Below the pieces are notes generated by a model. That model ran no database searches. It was not told the origin of the DNA and saw nothing but the letters and a program-made list of their open reading frames with translations. A stretch of DNA of 64,000 nt from an uncultured bacterium (GTDB lineage: Bacteria; Desulfobacterota; Binatia; UBA1149; CAITLU01), in contig CAITLU010000036.1 of NCBI GenBank assembly GCA_903893315.1, forward strand, positions 167,047 through 231,046, given 5' to 3'. Of this stretch, positions 7,732 to 15,778 are shown one piece after another. Position numbers and translations under genes: made by a program. Position 1 is the stretch's first letter, and each line of letters starts with the position of its first letter.

Positions 7732-8948
7732 GCGCTTACACGTCCAGATGCTGTATCGCCCTTCGACACGACTACCTCGAGTACCCTGTCACAATAGCGA
7801 TAACCGAGCCCTGCGAGTTTGCCCGCCAACGCAATCGAGGTGTTGAAGTCGGGAGGGAAAGCCGCCGAGACTCCGCACAGCGCGCGCATATCATCCTCGA
7901 CCACGTGGCCGCGGATGGTCAGTCCCGGCCCCCGCAACGTCACCTCGAAATCGTACTCCGGCATTTCGTCACCGATTCCGAGCCGTGCCTTGGCCGCCGA
8001 AGGCGGAACCTTACGCGGCAACTCCAAGCGAATGTAGTAGCCGCCTTGGAGTTCGTCGACGCGATACACTTCTCCGTAACGCCGCCTGCGCTCGCTTTTG
8101 GACTCGAACGCAGTGGAGGTAAAACCGTCGAACCCGGGAGATCCGTTGCCGCGTACCCTGACACCGCCGAAGTGTCCGGCCAGGCGCGCGAGCAGCGAAA
8201 GAGGCTTTGGCGATGAACCGCAAACCGCATCCTTCAACTTCTCGAAGTCGGCGGAGCAGGAAACCGTACGGCGCGGCGGCGGTGCCGCAGCGGCTGGAGA
8301 GGCAGCGGCAGCAGACGCGGCAACAGCGACAGCGACCGGTTTCGCTGCAGCGGCGGTCACAGGTGAAGCCACGGCGGCCGCCGGCTTCACGGCGACAGCA
8401 GCAGGCGCGGCGACAGCAGCAGCCTCGGCAACTGGCGCGGCCGCGGTCGACGAAACCTGGGTTGCAGGAATCAGTGCGGCAATCACCCGGTCGATAGCCG
8501 GAGCGGCAGCAGGTACAGATTCGATCGCGGATGTCGTGACGACAGACGCGACCGCGGCCGGCGCGGCTTCAACCACAGGCACCGGCGTTTGCACAGACGA
8601 AGGCTCGGTTCCTTCGCTCTTGCTGAAGCGCGACGGCACCTTAACGCCAAACTCCTTGTCCGGATGCAGGACCTTGGCCCTCGCGATCAGCACGGCTTCG
8701 CTCTCGGGACACGCTGGATCCGGGATGCAGCAGTCCACCGGGCACGCAGCTGCACAAGCCTCGCGATCGAAGAAGCCGACACACTCCGTACACTTCTGCG
8801 CAACGATGTAATAGAAATCGTCAGACAGGGCGCCGTGCTTGCCGCCCTGCCACTCGTACTCGACAGCACCGGCGTAGATCGCGACGTTGGGACACTCCGG
8901 CTCGCACGCCCCGCAGTTGATGCATTCTTCGGTGATCTTGGTTGTCAT
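7728..8948 (-). CDS. 2[4Fe-4S] ferredoxin fused to Ala-rich linker and Hsp20-like domain
   Basis: 406 residues in three parts. Residues 1-95 resemble YfhL-type ferredoxins: Cys9, 12, 15, 19 and Cys53, 56, 65, 69 provide two [4Fe-4S] clusters. Residues about 110-240 are an Ala/Val/Pro linker with little other composition. Residues about 291-395 resemble an alpha-crystallin/Hsp20 fold: a YYIRLELP strand, EVTLRGPGLTIRG, AAFPPDF and a final CDRVLEVVVSK. I do not know this combination as a described family. It opens the operon with the two KASIII genes and pyrD and may supply electrons or a scaffold to them; that role is inferred. Confidence 0.85.
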   Translation of the reverse strand: MTTKITEECINCGACEPECPNVAIYAGAVEYEWQGGKHGALSDDFYYIVAQKCTECVGFFDREACAAACPVDCCIPDPACPESEAVLIARAKVLHPDKEFGVKVPSRFSKSEGTEPSSVQTPVPVVEAAPAAVASVVTTSAIESVPAAAPAIDRVIAALIPATQVSSTAAAPVAEAAAVAAPAAVAVKPAAAVASPVTAAAAKPVAVAVAASAAAASPAAAAPPPRRTVSCSADFEKLKDAVCGSSPKPLSLLARLAGHFGGVRVRGNGSPGFDGFTSTAFESKSERRRRYGEVYRVDELQGGYYIRLELPRKVPPSAAKARLGIGDEMPEYDFEVTLRGPGLTIRGHVVEDDMRALCGVSAAFPPDFNTSIALAGKLAGLGYRYCDRVLEVVVSKGDTASGRVSA

Positions 8949-9030
8949 CGAACGTGATCCCTTCGCAAGTCTGATAGCCGACCGCGACGTCGCAACTTAC
9001 CGGACAGTCCCCCGCACTGTTCGGCCAACG

Positions 9031-11541
9031 CTACTGCTTCGGAAAGTCGAGCGGAATCGGTCCGCCGTTAGGAGACGGCACCGGCGCTCTCGTCGAAACC
9101 TTCGGTGCAGGAGCCTCGTTGCCGGCACCCGGATCGACTTCCAGAATCAACGTGTGGGGAGCCGGGTCGGTAGGATTACTCTTGTCGACCTCTTGCAGCA
9201 CGTTGTCGACACGGCGGCGGAACTGATCGGTGACGGCCTCCGCCTCTTCGCGATCGCGCACGACGTAAGGGGTGATCAGGATGATCAACTCGGTGCGCCG
9301 TCGCTGCGTTGAATCGCCACCGAACAGACGCCCGAGAACCGGAACGTCCATGAGATAAGGAACGCCGGTACGATCTTCGGTCATGGTATCCGAGATGATG
9401 CCGCCGATGACGATGGTCTCGCCGCTGTTTACCACCACCGTGGTCTGGGCCTCGCGGGTGGTGAACGTAGGCGATTGAATGGTGGCACTCTGCTTCTGCG
9501 AAGCGATCTCGCTTACTTCCTGCGACAGTTCGAGATTGACCAAGCCCTCGGAATTCACCTGCGGAAGCACGCTGATGATGATGCCGGTATCGCGGTACTG
9601 CACACTCTGCAGAATCTGCGTCGTCGAATTGGTCTGTACGGTGCTGTTGGACTGGCTCGTCAGAATCGGGACTTCCTGGCCTACCAGAATGCGCGCTTCC
9701 TTGTTGTCGCTCGTCATCAGGTGCGGACGCGAAAGAACCTTGATCTTGCCGCGACTGGCCTGCGCATCGATGACGCCTTTGTAGATCTCGACTCCGTTTC
9801 GATAGTTGCTGAAGGTGCCAAGAATGCCGCCGGCACCGATCGAACCGATCGCGCGCAATTCGTGTCCAAAGAGGTCGAAGTAGCTGCCGCCCTGGTCTCC
9901 GGTGCCGACCTTGGTGTCGGCATTGGACGGATTGAGCGACTGCAGGATGCTCAGGGAATCGCTTTCTCCAAGGGTCACCTCGGCGATCATCGCTTCGATC
10001 AGCACCTGGCGCGGCACCACGTCGAGGTCGCGAAGAACCGTCTTGATGGTCTGGTAGTCGCGTGGTGTCGCAAGGATAACGAGCGAGTTGGTGACTTCAT
10101 CTTCGACGACGCGAACTTCCTGCTCGAACAGATCGTTCTGGCTATCGGGGCCGCCGAGCACCACTCCGCCGCTGCCGCTGCCACCACCGCCGCCACCGCC
10201 GCTGCGCGTACGGCTACGGCCGTTGCTACCGCCGCCGCGGTTGCTGCCGCGGCTGTTGCTGCCGCCGCCGAGCCCTCCTCCTCCTCCTCCACCGCCGAGT
10301 CCGCCTCCTCCTCCGCCACCGAGTCCGCCGCCACCGCCGCCGCCGAGACTGCCCGCGGTGCCGACACCGCCGCTGTCACCGGCCCCCATACTGCCGCCGA
10401 CGCGAGAACTGCTGCTGCGCCGGTTGGAGGACGAGGACCCGGAAGACGCTCTGGACATGCCGCCGCCCAACCCGAGGCCGGCCTCGGCCGCGTCTCCGGA
10501 ACGCCCGCGCTGTGAACTTCCCGACCTCGAGCCTCCGCCGCCCTCGCCGTAGACGTCGCTCAACACACCGGCCAAGTCCGCCGCCTTCGAGTTCTCGACC
10601 CGGTACACGTGAACCTGCCGGCGCCCGCCCGCTTCTGACTCGACGTCGAGCACCCCGATCCAGTACTCGACCGCCATCACCACCGCCCTGTCCTGTGCGA
10701 CCACCGCGATGGCTCCAAGACGCGAGAGTGGAATCAGGAAAGCGCTGCTTCCGGTTTCGGCTGAGTGGTAGGCCTCCAGAATAGACTGCAACTCAGAAGC
10801 CAGGTCTTCGAGCACCGCATGCTCGACCTTGAAAACCTTCGCGTTCAGTTCGGCAAAGGTGTTGGTGTCGAAAGTACCGATGAGTCCAGTCAGGCGATCG
10901 GCATTGGCGGCAATGTCGGTGACGATGAGAAGGTTAGAGCGCGCGAAAGCGATGACGTCGCCGCCTGGGGAGACAAAGGGCGCCAGCGTCTGTGCCATCT
11001 GTTCAGCACCGACGTGAAACACCTTGACGATGTTCATGACGAAGTGGTTCTCGTCAGCCAGCGCACGGCCGGCTCCGAGAATCTTGGTCTTGCCCTCTTC
11101 CGCAGGCACGATCGAGTAGAGATCGCCGGTCTTGATCGCCGCAAATCCGTTGTTGCGCAGCAGTTGGTGGAAGATCGGGAACAGGTCGTCGCGTGAAAGT
11201 TTACCCGAGGTGCGCACCGTCACCTGGCCCTGGACGCGAGGATCAACCCAGTAGTTGATGTTCATCGCCGCCGCGAGGCTGTAGATGACCTCACGGATGT
11301 CGGCGTTCTCAAAGTTGAGGACGATAGAATCGTCGACTCCACTGCTCGCCCCGGCGGGCGGCGACCCGGCAGGCAGAGTCGGCTCGGACTGCGCGGCATC
11401 ACTCGGCGCAATGACCGCGTCGGGGTCAGCGTGCTCGGCGCCGAGAGCGGCCCCCACCCCACCCAGCAGGACAACAAGGCCTGCCGACACCAGCGCCCGC
11501 ACCCAGCCGCTTCGCCCGTTTCGCCTCGTCGTTATTGCCAT
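9031..11541 (-). CDS. gspD: type II secretion outer-membrane secretin GspD
   Basis: 836-residue secretin that forms the T2SS outer-membrane channel. An N-terminal signal segment is followed by N0 (LNFENADIREVIYSLA), N1/N2 (GDLYSIVP, DTNTFAELNAKVFKVEHA) and a third N domain interrupted at about residues 330-463 by a Gly/Ser/Arg-rich insert. The secretin core follows: VPRQVLIEAMIAEVTL, VGQEVPILTSQ, RDTGIIISVLPQVN, TTVVVNSGETIVIGGII and LMDVPVLGRLFGG. A Pro-rich tail follows. It is the last gene of the gsp block, so order is F-G-H-I-J-K-L-M-C-D. An 82-nt gap separates it from the ferredoxin fusion. Confidence 0.95.
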   Translation of the reverse strand: MAITTRRNGRSGWVRALVSAGLVVLLGGVGAALGAEHADPDAVIAPSDAAQSEPTLPAGSPPAGASSGVDDSIVLNFENADIREVIYSLAAAMNINYWVDPRVQGQVTVRTSGKLSRDDLFPIFHQLLRNNGFAAIKTGDLYSIVPAEEGKTKILGAGRALADENHFVMNIVKVFHVGAEQMAQTLAPFVSPGGDVIAFARSNLLIVTDIAANADRLTGLIGTFDTNTFAELNAKVFKVEHAVLEDLASELQSILEAYHSAETGSSAFLIPLSRLGAIAVVAQDRAVVMAVEYWIGVLDVESEAGGRRQVHVYRVENSKAADLAGVLSDVYGEGGGGSRSGSSQRGRSGDAAEAGLGLGGGMSRASSGSSSSNRRSSSSRVGGSMGAGDSGGVGTAGSLGGGGGGGLGGGGGGGLGGGGGGGGLGGGSNSRGSNRGGGSNGRSRTRSGGGGGGGSGSGGVVLGGPDSQNDLFEQEVRVVEDEVTNSLVILATPRDYQTIKTVLRDLDVVPRQVLIEAMIAEVTLGESDSLSILQSLNPSNADTKVGTGDQGGSYFDLFGHELRAIGSIGAGGILGTFSNYRNGVEIYKGVIDAQASRGKIKVLSRPHLMTSDNKEARILVGQEVPILTSQSNSTVQTNSTTQILQSVQYRDTGIIISVLPQVNSEGLVNLELSQEVSEIASQKQSATIQSPTFTTREAQTTVVVNSGETIVIGGIISDTMTEDRTGVPYLMDVPVLGRLFGGDSTQRRRTELIILITPYVVRDREEAEAVTDQFRRRVDNVLQEVDKSNPTDPAPHTLILEVDPGAGNEAPAPKVSTRAPVPSPNGGPIPLDFPKQ
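10130..10552. repeat. low-complexity Gly-rich coding tract within gspD
   Basis: Codons for Gly, Ser, Arg and Asn dominate, including runs of 7-8 consecutive glycines between about 10263 and 10345. It encodes a roughly 134-residue insert in the third N-terminal repeat region of the secretin. The antisense frames are correspondingly Pro- or Ala-rich and are not genes. Confidence 0.85.
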
Positions 11542-11606
11542 GTCTCCTCGTCCACCGCTGTTGGGTCCAAGTTACTTCGCCAGGCGGCGACTCTTCGTCG
11601 GCTTTT

Positions 11607-12422
11607 CTAGCGCGTTTTCGCCGCTTCTCGAAGCTTGCGCAGGGCATCCAGGCGCGCTTGCACAGGATCCGGCGCTGCCGCGCCACCGGCCTGCCCCTGC
11701 GCACCGGCCTGCCCGGGGACCGGTCGATTACCGCGAATCGCGGCGTTGCGCTGTGAAATGGCCTGAGCCCGTTCCCGCGCGCTCATCGCTTTCGAGTCCG
11801 CCGCAGCATTGGCCTCCCCTGCAGGCGCAACGCCGGGACGCTGGGACGCGGCAGCACGGTTGCCCGGAATGGCTGGCCTTCCCGGCGCAGCACCGGCTCC
11901 GTGAGCGGGAGGCGCTCCCGGTGCGGGAGCGGCGCCGCCACCTTCCACGTGCAAGTCCAGACGGAATTGCTGTCCCGTCGAACCCAGCAACACCACGGAA
12001 CTCGGCCCGATCTCTCCCACTTCGTAGTCGCCGAACATGTCGCCACGCCGCAGCGACCGCTGGTCAGGACTCACGGTCGTATCCGACATGATCGCCACCG
12101 GTTCACCGAGCAACAGGATTCCGCTGACCTTGACGTTGGTGGGCGGAGGAAGAGGCGGCGCTTCGACGATCCCGGAGACGTCGATGTCTGCGGGGTGAAC
12201 ACCACGTTCGGCCTCAAAAAGATCCGCACTTACGATGGCGTCGGTGGTGGCCGCGTCGGGTTTGGCCCTGAGCCTGGCCGACGGCAGCGGAGTAAGCGCG
12301 GGTAGATCGGGAAGGTCGCCGAAACTCGGCAACTCGGTACGCACGACGTCGACTACGCGCAGCCCCAGTCCGACGACCAGCGCCAGTTGAAGCAACGCCA
12401 GTGCCTGCAACAAGCGCTTCAC
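11607..12422 (-). CDS. gspC: T2SS inner-membrane subunit GspC
   Basis: 271 residues. One transmembrane helix near the start (about 7-25), then a homology-region-like beta domain (ADLFEAERG, VKVSGILLLGEPVAIM, SLRRGDMFGDYEVGEIGPSSVVLLG) that in the family contacts GspD. From about residue 160 it is Ala/Pro/Gly-rich and ends in a charged helix (DALRKLREAAKTR) rather than a PDZ domain. The GTG start overlaps the gspM stop (GTGA). Position between gspM and gspD supports the assignment. Confidence 0.85.
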   Translation of the reverse strand: MKRLLQALALLQLALVVGLGLRVVDVVRTELPSFGDLPDLPALTPLPSARLRAKPDAATTDAIVSADLFEAERGVHPADIDVSGIVEAPPLPPPTNVKVSGILLLGEPVAIMSDTTVSPDQRSLRRGDMFGDYEVGEIGPSSVVLLGSTGQQFRLDLHVEGGGAAPAPGAPPAHGAGAAPGRPAIPGNRAAASQRPGVAPAGEANAAADSKAMSARERAQAISQRNAAIRGNRPVPGQAGAQGQAGGAAAPDPVQARLDALRKLREAAKTR

Positions 12423-13045
12423 GTCGCTTGCCTCATGAAGGTCTTGACCTCGAGGCTGACGGTGAGCGGCGGCGGTGTCGTCGCGGGATCCGGAACGGTG
12501 CGCGACGTGGGCGTGGTCGGCCGCCTGACCGTACCAAGCTTGCGGTTTACTTCGAGGTGGGCGACCACGAGGTCTTTCTCGTTGCCTTCGATCGACGACA
12601 ACAACCGCGCTACACCTTCAAGACTGCCACTGAGCGTGAGCCGAACTCCGACGCGCCGGAAACCGTCGACATCTTCTTCTTTGAGAAGCTGCGAACTGAG
12701 AACGTTGAGCCCGGCATCCGTAGCGAGCGTACCGATCAGCCCCTGCAACTCGGCGCCGACCTGAGTCGTCGTTGCGCCGCTGGTCAGTCTGTCCTGATCG
12801 GCCTGGAATCGCGCCTCGATCTCGGCGCCCTGCTGATCGGTAGCTTTGGATCGTGCCAGGATACGCCGGTAGTTTTCGATTTTCGCGACCTGGACCCATT
12901 GGGCATCGGCGCTGGCCGACTCGACCTCGCTTTCGCCTCCGAAGATGCCGTAGCGAAATATCACTATGGCGGCGATCGCGAGCGCTGACACCAGCAGAGT
13001 CCGCTCTCTTGTGGAAAGCGCCTTCCAGCGATCGAGCGGGTTCAT
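12419..13045 (-). CDS. gspM: T2SS assembly-platform subunit, GspM/PilO-like
   Basis: 208 residues: a short cytoplasmic N-terminus (MNPLDRWKALSTRERTLL), one membrane helix (about 18-33), a coiled-coil stretch to about residue 85, and a ferredoxin-like beta/alpha domain including GLNVLSSQLL and VRLTLSGSLEGVARLLSSIE. That is the GspM/PilO architecture. A Pro/Thr-rich segment precedes the last strand. ATGA overlap with gspL; the product would pair with GspL. Confidence 0.8.
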   Translation of the reverse strand: MNPLDRWKALSTRERTLLVSALAIAAIVIFRYGIFGGESEVESASADAQWVQVAKIENYRRILARSKATDQQGAEIEARFQADQDRLTSGATTTQVGAELQGLIGTLATDAGLNVLSSQLLKEEDVDGFRRVGVRLTLSGSLEGVARLLSSIEGNEKDLVVAHLEVNRKLGTVRRPTTPTSRTVPDPATTPPPLTVSLEVKTFMRQAT

Positions 13046-14403
13046 TCCTCGACCTTCATGCGCAGGCTGAAGCGCTCCTGATCGGCCAGGTACTTGGTCG
13101 TCGGTGCGGTGAAATCAACACTGGCGAAATATGGAGAGGCCTCGAGAATCGCGATCAGGTCGCTGGCCTTGTTGGCGATCCCGTCGACTTCTATGCGGTC
13201 TTCGCGAAAGCGGAATGTAGTCAGGTAGGCAGTGGACGGCACCAGATCGGTGATCGCCTTCATGTATGTGAGCACACGGCTACGGCTCTTCTTCTCCAGG
13301 CGCGCTACCTTCTCCAGGGTTTCCTGGTTCTTGTCCTGCCTGCGCAGGGCCTGTTCGACCATCGGCTCGATCCGCTCCACCTCACCGACCAACGCGGCAT
13401 CGATAGCGAGGTTCTTGGCAGCCATGGTCGCGACCAATATGAGGGACATCACAATCATCGCACCGGACAGAGCCAGTTCCCGAAGACCAAGACCGGTCGA
13501 GGCCTGAACCATCGCCTCCGGCAGCAGGTTGATCGGAACTTTCGACTCGCCGAGTTGCCCGAGGGCCGCCCCGACCGCGACGATCTCGGACTCGGTGGGA
13601 CTGCAGCCGATCGGGAAGAAATCAGCCCCGACCAGTTCAGCCAGCGTCACCTCTCCTGACTCAACGGGCGTATGACTTGCGCGCACAGGCGCTTCACCGC
13701 TGCACTCGGGAAGCGCCGTCTCCATCTCCCTGGCGATCGCTTCGGCCCGCGAGAGGGCGCGCGGATCGAGATGACGGCTGGAGGCCAGCACGCCGGCGGC
13801 CACGAGCGTAAGGTATTCGCGTGTCCCGACGCGGGTAAGCAGCGCTGCCAGAGGATGGCCGGAGAAGGCAACGTAATCGGACAGAGCCAACGGCTCGGCG
13901 GTGACCGCGGACAGGGGCAGGCCGGCCTCCGCTGCCAGTGCGGCGGCTTCTTCCACCGCGAGGCGAGGAGCGGCGACGACGGTCACGGCTACCCGCTCCC
14001 CCACCGTGCCGACCGGTCGCACCAGATGACTCCAGTACAGCGCGTCGGCCGGTACCGGGATGAGCCTGTCGAGCTCGTAGCCAACCACCGAACCGGCGTT
14101 GGCAGCTGCCGACGCCGGGATAGGAAGAGTCCCGAGAAAAGTTACCGACCGGTCCACCGCGATGCTGATTCGGGTGGGCTCTACCCCGTTGTCCGCGACC
14201 CAGCGGCGCAGGAAACTGGCGGCTTCGGCCAGGTGGGCCTCCGCCGGGCCTCCCAGACGCGTCGAGGCCAGGGCCACCACACGCACGGAGTTCAGACGCT
14301 TGCGGACGTGCGCCACCGACACCACGTCACCACGCAGTGCTATCCCCAGGCCATCGGCAAAGTCAGCCTTGACGATGCCGCGAAAAAAACTCTTTATCTC
14401 CAC
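13042..14403 (-). CDS. gspL: T2SS assembly-platform subunit, GspL/PilM-PilN-like
   Basis: 453 residues. The N-terminal ~250 are an actin-like (PilM-type) cytoplasmic domain (GLGIALRGDVVSVAHV, GVEPTRISIAVDRSVTFLGTLP, VVGYELDRLIPVP). A membrane helix at about 285-310 (LALSGAMIVMSLILVATMAAK) and a periplasmic PilN-like domain follow (YMKAITDLVPSTAYLTTFRF). In the T2SS this subunit connects GspE to the platform. It starts with GTG at 14401-14403, 9 nt after gspK. Confidence 0.85.
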   Translation of the reverse strand: MEIKSFFRGIVKADFADGLGIALRGDVVSVAHVRKRLNSVRVVALASTRLGGPAEAHLAEAASFLRRWVADNGVEPTRISIAVDRSVTFLGTLPIPASAAANAGSVVGYELDRLIPVPADALYWSHLVRPVGTVGERVAVTVVAAPRLAVEEAAALAAEAGLPLSAVTAEPLALSDYVAFSGHPLAALLTRVGTREYLTLVAAGVLASSRHLDPRALSRAEAIAREMETALPECSGEAPVRASHTPVESGEVTLAELVGADFFPIGCSPTESEIVAVGAALGQLGESKVPINLLPEAMVQASTGLGLRELALSGAMIVMSLILVATMAAKNLAIDAALVGEVERIEPMVEQALRRQDKNQETLEKVARLEKKSRSRVLTYMKAITDLVPSTAYLTTFRFREDRIEVDGIANKASDLIAILEASPYFASVDFTAPTTKYLADQERFSLRMKVEE

Positions 14404-14412
14404 TCGCAGCGC

Positions 14413-15474
14413 TCAGCCCGCAGGCACTTCTTCCTCTCCGGAGGTCCCGGCCATGCCGGCGTGATCGGATTCGGAAGCGAGGATCGAATCATACCACCTG
14501 TAGACCCGCAACCCGCCTCCTCCCGAATCCATGTGTACGACCGCGCCGACGTGCGCCAGTTCGGTGCGTTCGTCGTCGGCGAGCACCCGTGCTTCGATCG
14601 TCATGTCGACTGGCGTCTTGGGCTCGCCGCCGATCGGTGAACCGGCCAGCAGAGCGCTGAGATCATCGGGAGTCTGAGCACCGCTACGGCGCTGTCGCGC
14701 GAGTTCCTCCGCGTCGTTGCGCCCCATACCTAACAGGGCCTGCATCACTGCCGGGGTGGCCGAGGCCGGGTTCACCTTCTTCTGGCCGTTGAAAACCGAA
14801 AAAATCTGACCGAGCCCAGGATATTCCTCGTTGCCGTAGAACAACTCGCGATCCACCCCGCGCACCAGCAGTAACTCTTCGACCGTGTCGAAGTCGCCGT
14901 TCTTGGCACGATACGGGCGCGGAAGACTTTCGTAGTAGTCGCTCTCCGCGCCGTTCACGCCGTGCAGATCGTCCGGGTCACGCCAGTCCACAATCGAATC
15001 GGTTATCGTGTCGACAACGTCGCCGGACAATTGCAGGTTCGTCAAAAGCAGTCGCAACGTGGAATCGTCGACCGCATTCAGACCAATTTTCCCGCCCTCG
15101 TCCAGCACCCGTACCTGGTAGGCCTTGCCGTTGAATTCGGCCTTGACCCACTGCCCGTCACCCTGGGCGAGCGAGCGGACCGGATCGAGGTTCTGATCGT
15201 CCTCGGCCTTTTCGATCTGCTCGGCCTGTTCGCGGTTCGCCCGCAAGGCAAGAATCGCTTCGCTGATGCCCGCCATGGCCAGATAGCGCGCCACCGTCCC
15301 CTCCTTGAAGTTACGGGTACTGGCGGCTTCGTCGCGCATCGCGCGCGCGAACTCGGCCGCCAATACCGCCAGCATCGCGAACGTCCAGACCACCAGAAGC
15401 AGGGCGACCCCGCGCTGGCCGCGGTGGCGCTCAGTCTTCGTCGTCGTCGTCCTCGTCTTCTTCGTCGTCATCAT
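14413..15474 (-). CDS. gspK: T2SS minor pseudopilin GspK
   Basis: Tip pseudopilin. A prepilin-type leader (RGQRGVALLLVVWTFAMLAV) is followed by the GspK helical domain: VLDEGGKIGLNAVDDSTL, DSIVDWRDPDDLHGVNGAESDYY, FDTVEELLLVRGV, INPASAT-like VNPASAT. The frame is open to 15624, but that part is a Thr-rich translation of a GAC/GAT repeat. The two ATGs at 15474 and 15471 are the most plausible starts, giving about 353 residues and a basic leader; no Shine-Dalgarno can be seen in the repeat. It overlaps the 3' end of the acidic ORF by about 44 nt in another frame, so coupling is likely. Confidence 0.88.
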   Translation of the reverse strand: MMTTKKTRTTTTKTERHRGQRGVALLLVVWTFAMLAVLAAEFARAMRDEAASTRNFKEGTVARYLAMAGISEAILALRANREQAEQIEKAEDDQNLDPVRSLAQGDGQWVKAEFNGKAYQVRVLDEGGKIGLNAVDDSTLRLLLTNLQLSGDVVDTITDSIVDWRDPDDLHGVNGAESDYYESLPRPYRAKNGDFDTVEELLLVRGVDRELFYGNEEYPGLGQIFSVFNGQKKVNPASATPAVMQALLGMGRNDAEELARQRRSGAQTPDDLSALLAGSPIGGEPKTPVDMTIEARVLADDERTELAHVGAVVHMDSGGGGLRVYRWYDSILASESDHAGMAGTSGEEEVPAG

Positions 15475-15718
15475 CGTCGTCGTCGTCGTCGTCGAAATCA
15501 TCGTCGTCGTCGAGATCGTCGTCGTCGAGATCATCGTCGTCGAGGTCGTCATCGAGATCGTCGTCTTCCTCGACCTCGTCGCCATCCTCGGCCTTTTTGT
15601 CCTTGCCCGGGCCGGCGGCCGCACACAGAAGCGACCAGTCTGCGCGGTATCTCGCTGCCGCCGCCGCGAGTTCTTCGTTCACCATCACGCTTTTCAAGAC
15701 TCTTTCACTCGATTCCAT
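15431..15718 (-). CDS. small acidic protein with poly-Asp tail, between gspJ and gspK
   Basis: 95 residues. Residues 1-44 look like an ordinary small helical domain (SVMVNEELAAAAARYRADW, two short Lys-rich turns). From about residue 46 to the end nearly every residue is Asp or Glu. The ATG at 15716-15718 has one of the clearest ribosome-binding sites in the window (AGGAGAGGAG, about 6 nt away), which argues for real translation. I do not recognise a family. A role in T2SS, for example binding Ca2+ or a basic partner, is only suggested by position. Confidence 0.6.
   Translation of the reverse strand: MESSERVLKSVMVNEELAAAAARYRADWSLLCAAAGPGKDKKAEDGDEVEEDDDLDDDLDDDDLDDDDLDDDDDFDDDDDDDDDDEEDEDDDDED
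15434..15570. repeat. imperfect trinucleotide (GTC/GAC) repeat
   Basis: Dense run of GAC/GAT/GAG codons on the minus strand. In one frame it reads poly-Asp (acidic ORF), in the next Thr/Met-rich (upstream part of the gspK frame). Copy-number change by whole triplets would not shift either frame. Confidence 0.85.
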
Positions 15719-15778
15719 CTGAACTCCTCTCCTGCTTCGTAGCCAATCATCACATCACACCACGGCCGACCGCGGCCT

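Noticed and set aside
10088..10552. Proline-rich plus-strand frame opposite gspD
   Set aside because: Poly-Pro results from the complement of the Gly codons in the secretin insert.
15434..15570. Possible CRISPR or phase-variation repeat
   Set aside because: Trinucleotide units without spacers; changes by whole triplets would not shift frame, so it is neither CRISPR nor an on/off switch.
15305..15742. Plus-strand frame with Val/Glu/Ile runs opposite gspK
   Set aside because: It merely reads the complement of the GAC/GAT repeat; no ribosome-binding site and no family resemblance.
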